Assembly: GCA_026396205.1 (NCBI GenBank)
Contig: JAPLXF010000072.1
Coordinates: forward strand, 1-15,493
Reading direction: 5' to 3'
Source: Candidatus Moraniibacteriota bacterium
GTDB lineage: Bacteria; Patescibacteriota; Minisyncoccia; Moranbacterales; UBA2206
DNA: 15,493 bases
In this document: positions 5,443 through 10,097 of the stretch, in pieces
How positions within the stretch are numbered: position 1 is the stretch's first letter
How the letters are laid out: each line of letters begins with the position of its first letter
Translations under genes and position numbers: made by a program
Notes under the pieces: model-generated
Told to the model about the DNA's origin: nothing
Database searches by the model: none
The model's input: the letters and a program-made list of their open reading frames with translations, nothing else

Positions 5443-5684
5443 ATAAAATTTTTAATAAACTGTCTTCCTCTATAACTTTTTAATTGTTTTTCTCTAATGA
5501 GAGCTGCTTTTCTACTATTTGTTTCTTCCTTATATATTAAAATCCATTCTCCGTCAAATTTTGCGGTATAACTATTTGGAAACGTTTTATTATTATGCAT
5601 TTTCAACCGAACTTCTAAATTTTCACACTGCCCTATGTATAACTTTTTATGTTTCCTATTGTAAATGGCATAAATTAAATACAT
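5433..5684 (-). CDS. Small GIY-YIG endonuclease inside a split tRNA-Asn locus
   Basis: This 83-residue single-domain GIY-YIG nuclease starts MYLIYAIYNRKHKKLYIGQC, giving the two motif strands with YIG. It continues with an LEVRLKMHN helix (the conserved Arg and His) and an ALIREKQLKSYRGRQFIK segment with the conserved metal-binding Glu. The size and ending match the standalone URI/UPF0213-like group. It should cut DNA with a divalent metal, and a homing function is inferred from context. It starts just after the 5' half of a broken tRNA-Asn. Its last codons, CCG GCG TAG, are bases 2-10 of the intact tRNA-Asn, so tRNA nucleotides 8-10 supply the stop. No Shine-Dalgarno sequence is seen. It is probably transcribed with the tRNA from the promoter at 5792-5820. 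Confidence 0.9.
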   Translation of the reverse strand: MYLIYAIYNRKHKKLYIGQCENLEVRLKMHNNKTFPNSYTAKFDGEWILIYKEETNSRKAALIREKQLKSYRGRQFIKNFIPA

Positions 5685-5687
5685 ATG

Positions 5688-5742
5688 AACTGCTCTACCT
5701 CCGCCGTCCGCCAGCTGGTCGGAGGCGGAGAGCTACGCCGGA
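5688..5742 (-). pseudogene. tRNA-Asn 5' half fossil with a palindrome in its D loop
   Basis: On the minus strand, 5742-5730 reads TCCGGCGTAGCTC and 5699-5688 reads GGTAGAGCAGTT. Both are identical to the intact tRNA-Asn. Thirty bases (5700-5729) replace three D-loop bases; they form a hairpin with TCCGCC/GGCGGA arms and a CAGCTG centre, related to the palindrome in the 3' half. Clear identity stops in the anticodon stem, directly before the GIY-YIG start codon. Confidence 0.8.
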
Positions 5743-5791
5743 GCGAAAGTTTGGTGCGGGGCCATTGAGCGGAATATAATTTGCAGAAATA

Positions 5792-5820
5792 ATTTTACCA
5801 GAAAAATCAGAAATAATCAA
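5792..5820 (-). promoter_or_regulatory. Promoter of the tRNA-Asn/GIY-YIG locus
   Basis: On the minus strand, TTGATT (5820-5815) is followed after 17 bases by TAAAAT (5797-5792), with TGG before the -10. It points at the 5' tRNA fossil, about 40 bases past the expected start. It therefore looks like the original tRNA-Asn promoter, now reading through the fossil and the GIY-YIG gene into the intact tRNA. Confidence 0.65.
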
Positions 5821-5873
5821 CCCCGTTAGAAAAATAAAATTCTATTTATTTTAATCCAATTTTTCTAACGGGG
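5821..5873 (-). terminator. Long hairpin after rpoD, probable terminator
   Basis: CCCCGTTAGAAAAAT (5821-5835) and its exact inverse (5859-5873) form a 15-base-pair stem around a 23-base AT-rich loop. It starts seven bases after the rpoD stop and precedes the promoter at 5792-5820. No T-run follows on the rpoD strand, so termination is inferred. A regulatory or repeat role is possible. Confidence 0.65.
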
Positions 5874-5879
5874 TCAAGC

Positions 5880-7172
5880 CTAATAGTCTTTAAGTTTTTT
5901 CAGTGACCCGTGCTCCCGGATTTTTTCCAGTGCTTTGGCTTCAATTTGTCGGATGCGTTCGCGGGTCACGCCGAATTCCTGCCCGACTTCTTCCAGGGTA
6001 TGGATGACGCCGTCTTCCAGTCCGAAACGGATTTTCAGAATTTTTTGTTCCCGGGGAGTGAGAGAATCTAAAATTTGTCCGATGTGGTCTTTTAATAATT
6101 TACGTGAAGCTGACTGGTTGGGCATAATGGTTTCTGTGTCTTCAATAAAATCTCCCAGCACGCTGTCATCGTCTGAATCGCCCACAGAAGTTTCCAGCGA
6201 CACCGTTTCCTGCGAAATTTTCATAATGTGCCGGATTTTATCCACGTCCAGTCCCATTTCTACGGCAATTTCTTCCGGCAGCGGTTCGCGCCCCAAATCT
6301 TGAACCAGCCGTCGGGTGATCTGCGTAAATTTATTGATAGTTTCCACCATATGCACCGGAATGCGGATAGTGCGCGATTGGTCGGCCAGCGCCCGCGTAA
6401 TGGCTTGGCGGATCCACCATGTGGCGTAAGTGGAAAATTTATAGCCTTTGCGGTAATCAAATTTTTCCACCGCCCGGAAAAGCCCAATATTGCCTTCCTG
6501 GATCAAATCCAAAAGCGAAAGATTGTGCGAACGGCCAACATATTTTTTGGCAATTGAAACCACCAAGCGCAGATTGGCTTCGGTTAATTTCTGCTTAGCT
6601 TGCGGATCGCCCTTCTCAATGCGTTTGGCTAAAGATACTTCCTCTTCTGATTTCAAAAGATCGACGCGCCCGATTTCCCGCAGATACATCTGGACCAGAT
6701 CGGCTGAAGATTCTCCGATTTCTGCCGGGACTTCCAGCAATTCTTTCTTCTTGGATTTTTTCTTGCCGGATTTTTCCGCTTCCAGATTTTCGGAAATCTG
6801 GTCGGTTTCCATTCGGATAATTTCATCAGAACTTAAAACCCTGACACCTAGCGTTTCCAGTTTTTCATACAGCTGTTCCAAATCGCTGATACTTTTTTCC
6901 GCGTCCGGAATTACATGCAAAATTTCATCTTCCGTGATAAACCCGCGCTGTTTGCCCCGATTGACCAGTTCGCCGATAAGATCTCCGGCTTGGGGATAAA
7001 TTTCTTCGGCGGTCCGCTTGGTTCTCTGAACTGTCTTTTTTAAATTCTTTTTGCTCCTTGCCTTGGGCGCTGGTTTTTTTCTGAATTTACGAAGAACTTT
7101 TTTATTTTTCTTCGCCAGCTTTTTTTTCTTGGCCACGGATTTTTTTGATTTTATTTTTTTAGATTTGCGCAT
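5880..7172 (-). CDS. rpoD: Primary RNA polymerase sigma factor (RpoD/SigA)
   Basis: This 430-residue housekeeping sigma-70 factor recruits RNA polymerase to -10/-35 promoters like those seen in this window. About half of the first 50 residues are Lys or Arg. Region 1.1 spans about 63-113 and ends in LGVRVL. An acidic and Lys-rich linker follows. Region 1.2 begins at DLVQMYLREIG (158-168). Region 2 (about 190-275) contains LRLVVSIAKKY, DLIQEGNIGL, the YKFSTYATWWIRQAI motif that melts the -10, and RTIRIPVH. Region 3 spans about 276-345. Region 4 (about 365-430) has LTPREQKIL and the VTRERIRQIE helix that reads the -35. The large non-conserved insertion of E. coli RpoD is absent. It starts 36 bases after dnaG, the classical dnaG-rpoD order, and a hairpin follows it at 5821. 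Confidence 0.98.
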   Translation of the reverse strand: MRKSKKIKSKKSVAKKKKLAKKNKKVLRKFRKKPAPKARSKKNLKKTVQRTKRTAEEIYPQAGDLIGELVNRGKQRGFITEDEILHVIPDAEKSISDLEQLYEKLETLGVRVLSSDEIIRMETDQISENLEAEKSGKKKSKKKELLEVPAEIGESSADLVQMYLREIGRVDLLKSEEEVSLAKRIEKGDPQAKQKLTEANLRLVVSIAKKYVGRSHNLSLLDLIQEGNIGLFRAVEKFDYRKGYKFSTYATWWIRQAITRALADQSRTIRIPVHMVETINKFTQITRRLVQDLGREPLPEEIAVEMGLDVDKIRHIMKISQETVSLETSVGDSDDDSVLGDFIEDTETIMPNQSASRKLLKDHIGQILDSLTPREQKILKIRFGLEDGVIHTLEEVGQEFGVTRERIRQIEAKALEKIREHGSLKKLKDY

Positions 7173-7208
7173 AAATTACGGTTAAAAGAATCCTCTGCGG
7201 ATTTAAAA

Positions 7209-9062
7209 TTATTTCTGCCCTAAAATCTCGTTAAATTGCTGTTTTAAGAATAAAACTGCATCTTGGTCGCCCTTCTGCTCGGCGCTTTCCAAATCACGGG
7301 AGATTTGCTGCATTTTTTCCCGTTTAATTTCGTGTTCTATTTCAGTTACTAATTCCTTGGCTTCTCGCAAAGGATCTGCCAGTTCCGTTTCTTCTAGGAC
7401 ATTATTCAGGCCAAGGCGGTATCTTTTTCCAAAATAAACCTGCTCGATTTGAGCTTTTTTTTCTTGATCATCAATCGATTTAACCAGCTGGTCAAAATCA
7501 AAGCCGATTTTTTCTCCTTCATCTGCTATAAATTTTATAATTTCGCTGTGGGAATAAATAATTTCATTTTCCTTTTTTATATTTTTCCAGACTTCCGGAT
7601 AAACCAGCATCAGGCCGGCCAAACTATTCAGCAGAGTTTCGATTTTTATTTTTTCCGCAAAAGAATTTTTGAAAGCAGTCTCGTCGCTTTTATATTTTAG
7701 TTTCTCTTCCAGTGTAGCTTTCCTGAGAGTATCGGTCAATACGGATTCACCGATTCCCAGCCGTTCGGCCAGAGCTTTAACCCAGTGGCTTCTTTCGATG
7801 GCATTTTCCACGGCGCTGATCATGGCTATCAATTCCCCGGTGATTTTTCTTTTGCCTTCCGGGCTTTTTCGGTCATAGCGGGAAAAAGACCGATCAAAAA
7901 GATAATCCATCGCCCGCTTGGATTTTTCCGCTGCCGCCAGAAAAATCCGGGGATCCTTTTGGACAATATCGGCCGCGTCTTTGCCGCCGGCCAGCTCCAC
8001 TACTTGGACATCCATATCTTTGGTAAAACCGAGCGCGATGCTTTTTTTGGTAGCCGCTTCCCCGGCGTTGTCCATATCGAAACACATTTTAATGGTTTTG
8101 GTGTAACGCTTGATAATATCCACCTGATCCGGCGTGAGCGCGGTGCCGGAAACCGCCACCACATTTTTAATCCCGGCTTGGCTGGCGGCAATAACATCCA
8201 TATTGCCTTCCACCAAAAGCACATTATCTTTCGTGCGCATAACCGCCTTGGCCTTATCAATGCCGTAGAGCGCCCGGCTTTTGTGGTAGACTTCGGTTTC
8301 GGGAGTATTGACATATTTGGCCTGCGATTCATCGCCGCCGGGAGCCACCCGGGCGCTGAAACCGACCACTCGGCTATTGACATCCGCAATGGGAAAAATA
8401 ATTCGGTCACGGAAACGGTCATAGCAATTGGAATTTTGTCCCGCCTTGGCGGGATTGAAGTTTTGAATTTGTTTGTGATTTGGAATTTGGGATTTGGAAT
8501 TTTGATTGGCATTCTTATCTACAAGCAATCCGGTTTTTTTAATATCTTCTATTTTATATCCTCTTCCTGTTAAAAATGTCAGCAGATTTCTCCAGCCCGG
8601 CGGAGCATAGCCCAGCCTGAATTCTTTGATAGTTTCTTCTTTTAATCCACGGCCTTTGAGATAATTCAAAATTTTTATCTTGCCATTGCCTTTCCAAAGC
8701 TGTGTTTCATAAAATTTAACGGCTAGTTCCAGAATTTCCAAAGTTTTATTTCTTTCGGCTGCCAGTTTCGGATTGGCTATTTTTAACTGCACTCCGGCTC
8801 TTTCCGCCAGCAGTTTGATAGCCTCGCGGAATTCAATGCCCTCGATTTCCATAATGAAGCCGAAAATATCTCCGCCCTTTCCACAGCCAAAGCAGTGCCA
8901 AATGCCCTTGTCTTCGCTGACCATGAAAGAGGGAGTTTTTTCGTTATGAAAAGGACAGAGCGCCCGATAATTGGCCCCTGCCTTGTCCAAACGAATATAA
9001 TCTTTCAGCACGTCACTTACGCTTAAACGCGCCTTTATCTCTTCGGTGTCTGAATTCATCAT
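7209..9062 (-). CDS. dnaG: DNA primase DnaG
   Basis: This 617-residue primase makes RNA primers at the replication fork. Numbering from ATG 9062, the N-terminal zinc ribbon has Cys36, His39, Cys57 and Cys60 (CPFHNEKTPSF...WHCFGCGKGGD), the same spacing as E. coli. The core has the LLVEGNMDV and MCFDMDNAGE TOPRIM motifs, with the Glu and Asp pair for metal binding. A helical C-terminal region would contact the helicase. I chose ATG 9062 over the GTG at 9107 because it gives the normal family N-terminus and the promoter lies between the two. A second ATG follows immediately. The protein has an Asn/Gln/Lys-rich insertion of about 30 residues (about 184-213) encoded by repeat-like DNA at 8424-8513. 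rpoD follows by 36 bases. rpsU, often part of this operon, is absent. Confidence 0.97.
   Translation of the reverse strand: MMNSDTEEIKARLSVSDVLKDYIRLDKAGANYRALCPFHNEKTPSFMVSEDKGIWHCFGCGKGGDIFGFIMEIEGIEFREAIKLLAERAGVQLKIANPKLAAERNKTLEILELAVKFYETQLWKGNGKIKILNYLKGRGLKEETIKEFRLGYAPPGWRNLLTFLTGRGYKIEDIKKTGLLVDKNANQNSKSQIPNHKQIQNFNPAKAGQNSNCYDRFRDRIIFPIADVNSRVVGFSARVAPGGDESQAKYVNTPETEVYHKSRALYGIDKAKAVMRTKDNVLLVEGNMDVIAASQAGIKNVVAVSGTALTPDQVDIIKRYTKTIKMCFDMDNAGEAATKKSIALGFTKDMDVQVVELAGGKDAADIVQKDPRIFLAAAEKSKRAMDYLFDRSFSRYDRKSPEGKRKITGELIAMISAVENAIERSHWVKALAERLGIGESVLTDTLRKATLEEKLKYKSDETAFKNSFAEKIKIETLLNSLAGLMLVYPEVWKNIKKENEIIYSHSEIIKFIADEGEKIGFDFDQLVKSIDDQEKKAQIEQVYFGKRYRLGLNNVLEETELADPLREAKELVTEIEHEIKREKMQQISRDLESAEQKGDQDAVLFLKQQFNEILGQK
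8424..8513 (-). repeat. Repeat-like in-frame insertion within dnaG
   Basis: This block lies between the conserved LLVDKN and CYDRFRDRIIFP segments. It contains the perfect inverted repeat TCCCGCC-TT-GGCGGGA (8439-8454) and a tract built of short variations of ATTTGGAATTTG. It encodes QNSKSQIPNHKQIQ and similar low-complexity residues. Its length keeps the frame open. The TCCCGCCTTGGCG core also occurs between genes at 9136-9151, so this looks like an intergenic repeat that entered the gene. Confidence 0.65.
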
Positions 9063-9071
9063 AAAAACACT

Positions 9072-9099
9072 ATAATATACTACACCGCTAAAATCAAAA
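9072..9099 (-). promoter_or_regulatory. Probable dnaG promoter
   Basis: On the minus strand, TTTTGA (9099-9094) and TATTAT (9077-9072) are 16 bases apart. The predicted start near 9065 is only a few bases before the ATG at 9062, so dnaG mRNA would be nearly leaderless. The rest of the gap to tRNA-Asp holds a TCCCGCCTTGGCGAGA repeat at 9136-9151. Confidence 0.4.
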
Positions 9100-9173
9100 A
9101 ATTCCACTGGCGCGGAATTTATTCAGCGGGGATGGTCCCGCCTTGGCGAGATGACTTACTGCATTTTATAATG

Positions 9174-9247
9174 CGGGGACGGCCGGACTCGAACCGGTGA
9201 CCTACTGCGTGACAGGCAGTCGCTCTAACCAACTGAGCTACGCCCCC
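9174..9247 (-). tRNA. tRNA-Asp (anticodon GTC)
   Basis: This is a complete 74-base cloverleaf. The acceptor GGGGGCG/CGTCCCC has one G-T pair, the D stem is GCTC/GAGC, the anticodon loop is CTGTCAC, and the T arm is CCGGT/GCCGG-type with loop TTCGAGT. The discriminator G73 is as expected for Asp. CCA is not encoded. Unlike its neighbour tRNA-Met, it has no split fossil around it. Confidence 0.94.
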
Positions 9248-9260
9248 ATTGTCATTTTTG

Positions 9261-9322
9261 TACCAGGGGTGAGATTCGCCCCAAATCATTCGACGGGGTA
9301 AAAACTCACGACCTTGGGCTTA
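9261..9322 (-). pseudogene. tRNA-Met-like 3' half fossil with hairpin inserted in its T loop
   Basis: On the minus strand, 9322 onward reads TAAGCCCAAGGTC, then GTGAG, an interrupted T loop, CTCAC, and CCCTGGT plus A73. It aligns with nucleotides 36-73 of the adjacent intact tRNA-Met (TAAGCCTAAGGTC...). The T stem GTGAG/CTCAC differs from the intact gene yet still pairs. About 24 bases with an ACCCC...GGGG hairpin interrupt the T loop. Its acceptor strand pairs with the 5' half at 9458-9464, on the far side of the intact tRNA. Confidence 0.7.
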
Positions 9323-9326
9323 CTCG

Positions 9327-9434
9327 CCCCTACACCAAAATGCCGTACCGGCGAGTGGAATCGAACCACTGACCTTAGGCTTATGAGTCCTACGCTCTAA
9401 CCAGCTGAGCTACGCCGGCATTTTGGTGCTGGGG
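9327..9434. repeat. Inverted repeats enclosing tRNA-Met
   Basis: CACCAAAATGCCG (9333-9345) and CGGCATTTTGGTG (9416-9428) are perfect 13-base inverted repeats. After two mismatched positions they extend into CCCC (9327-9330) and GGGG (9431-9434). They enclose the intact tRNA-Met, sharing its first four acceptor bases. Their outer ends abut the breakpoints of the split fossil tRNA almost exactly: nothing separates them on the 5' side, and four bases on the 3' side. They look like terminal repeats of a small inserted unit of about 112 bases. Confidence 0.7.
9346..9419 (-). tRNA. tRNA-Met, elongator (anticodon CAT)
   Basis: This is a complete 74-base cloverleaf. The acceptor GCCGGCG/CGCCGGT has a G1-T72 wobble, with A73. 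The D stem is GCTC/GAGC, the anticodon loop is CTCATAA, and the T arm is AGTGG/CCACT with loop TTCGATT. The anticodon stem TAGGA/GCCTA has an A-G mismatch next to the loop. It lacks the initiator features of the gene at 9866. A CAT anticodon could also be tRNA-Ile2 (lysidine-modified), which I cannot exclude. CCA is not encoded. The gene is nested inside a split tRNA fossil. Confidence 0.85.
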
Positions 9435-9464
9435 TGAATCCTGTGCTTTTTGAGCTACCCTGGC
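9435..9464 (-). pseudogene. tRNA-Met-like 5' half fossil
   Basis: On the minus strand it reads GCCAGGGTAGCTCA, a shortened D loop, then CAGGATTCA. The last part aligns with TAGGACTCA of the intact tRNA-Met, so the half ends after anticodon base 35. Its acceptor strand GCCAGGG pairs with CCCTGGT of the 3' half at 9261-9267. At positions 4 and 6 both halves differ from the intact tRNA in a compensating way, so the two halves were once one folded tRNA. Confidence 0.65.
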
Positions 9465-9721
9465 ATACTTAAAAAATATTTCATTTGTTTTTTTAAATAT
9501 TTCCTTCCCGACCCGCCATTAAGGAATTTCTCTCTGCCTAAAGCATCTCTTTTATTCCTATATCCTTAAAAATAAATCAATCTCCACGATTTCTTATCTT
9601 GGGTAGTTTTTCCGCCTTTCCCGCTATTGTGGTCTTTTACTCTTTTATTGATATCTTCAGTAAAACCGATATACCAACTTATATCGAATACGTTTTCCAA
9701 AAGATATACATAATAAAACAT
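9455..9721 (-). pseudogene. GIY-YIG endonuclease pseudogene (one nonsense codon)
   Basis: Starting at ATG 9721, the frame encodes MFYYVYLLENVFDISWYIGF, then EDINKRVKDHNSGKGGKTT, SWRLIYF, a TAA stop (9568-9566), and then GYRNKRDALGREKFLNGGSG, RKYLKKQM and the end. All GIY-YIG landmarks are present: YVYLL, WYIG, the Arg helix, and the conserved Glu in GREKFL. The TAA stands where relatives have Glu (IYFEG-type), so a single GAA-to-TAA change would explain it. The reading frame ends at a TAG formed by nucleotides 8-10 of the tRNA fossil (9457-9455). The intact GIY-YIG gene ends in tRNA-Asn at the same nucleotides. It is probably inactive, unless the stop is read through. Confidence 0.85.
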
Positions 9722-9776
9722 ACTCTCTTGTTTTATTTTTGTCGCTTAAAATCATTTGCTGAATTTATGATTTCTA

Positions 9777-9823
9777 GTGGGAACGCAGAGTGAAAATTTT
9801 AAAAAATTTTCACCGCGTCCCAC
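9777..9823. repeat. Long hairpin between tRNA-fMet and the GIY-YIG pseudogene
   Basis: GTGAAAATTTT (9790-9800) and AAAATTTTCAC (9803-9813) pair perfectly. CGC/GCG and GTGGGA/TCCCAC (9777-9782 with 9818-9823) extend the stem across small bulges. It may be a bidirectional terminator or one end of the GIY-YIG element. The remaining bases between 9722 and 9865 show no gene. Confidence 0.6.
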
Positions 9824-9830
9824 CACGACG

Positions 9831-9853
9831 AAAAATCAATTTCATTGATTTTT
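9831..9853 (-). terminator. Terminator of initiator tRNA
   Basis: AAAAATCAAT (9831-9840) and ATTGATTTTT (9844-9853) form a perfect ten-base-pair stem with a three-base loop. It begins 13 bases after the tRNA-fMet 3' end, and the 3' arm read on the minus strand ends in five T. Initiator tRNA therefore appears to be its own transcription unit. Confidence 0.65.
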
Positions 9854-9865
9854 TGTTTTGCGGTG

Positions 9866-9938
9866 TTGCGGGGCCCGGACTCGAACCGGGAACCTTGTGG
9901 TTATGAGCCACACGAGCTGCCAATTGCTCCACCCCGCT
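9866..9938 (-). tRNA. Initiator tRNA-fMet (anticodon CAT)
   Basis: The sequence starts AGCGGGGTGGAGCA and ends GGGCCCCGCAA. It has the bacterial initiator hallmarks: an unpaired 1-72 position (A1 and A72 here) and the A11-T24 pair in the D stem. The loop CTCATAA carries the CAT anticodon. The anticodon stem TGTGG/CCACA has only two of the usual three G-C pairs, an unusual feature. CCA is not encoded. Confidence 0.92.
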
Positions 9939-9958
9939 ATGTAAAATTACCGTGCTAA

Positions 9959-9999
9959 TCACGCAACAGATTATAAAAAATTTATAACCTCTTGCGTGA
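9959..9999. repeat. Inverted repeat upstream of initiator tRNA
   Basis: TCACGCAA (9959-9966) and TTGCGTGA (9992-9999) enclose a second pair, TTATAAA and TTTATAA, with a few mismatched bases between. It lies between the membrane protein gene at 10098 and tRNA-fMet. It may end the former transcript. A TATAAT-like -10 for tRNA-fMet lies within it on the minus strand, but no good -35 is seen. Confidence 0.5.
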
Positions 10000-10015
10000 C
10001 CACCTTTATCTCGTG

Positions 10016-10032
10016 ATCCCGCTTAGTGGGAT
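10016..10032. repeat. Short hairpin sharing the core of the 1101 terminator
   Basis: ATCCC (10016-10020) and GGGAT (10028-10032) enclose GCTTAGT, nearly the same loop as the terminator at 1105-1128. No long T-run follows on either strand, so it is at best a weak terminator for the gene at 10098. Confidence 0.4.
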
Positions 10033-10097
10033 TTTACGGGGTATAAAATAAAAAAGACTATTCCTTAGTTTACTTGTTAAAAGAGCCTTTGTCAATC

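Noticed and set aside
5353..5687. A group I or group II intron in tRNA-Asn
   Set aside because: The breakpoint in the anticodon loop suggests it, but the gap is filled by the GIY-YIG gene and a complete tRNA, leaving no room for an intron catalytic core. The outer halves also carry disrupting hairpins.
5320..5729. A CRISPR array made of the repeated GC-rich palindromes
   Set aside because: The copies are few, unevenly spaced, differ in sequence, and have no spacer-like units between them. No cas genes are present.
5761..5783. A rightward promoter (TATAAT at about 5776-5781)
   Set aside because: The nearest downstream gene on that strand is absent because rpoD runs the other way, and the bases are explained as a tRNA-Asn flank relic.
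7785..8573. A 262-codon rightward open frame across dnaG
   Set aside because: It lies wholly antisense to dnaG, which has all family motifs. Its protein has no recognisable domain and reads like a reverse-strand shadow.
9323..9434. An intron in the tRNA-Met-like gene
   Set aside because: The 112-base insert is almost entirely a complete tRNA plus inverted repeats, so no intron core is possible.
9566..9568. Stop-codon reassignment as an explanation for the TAA in the GIY-YIG frame
   Set aside because: TAA is the normal stop of several genes here (ligA, the SDR gene, the metallothionein-like ORF), so reassignment is not plausible.
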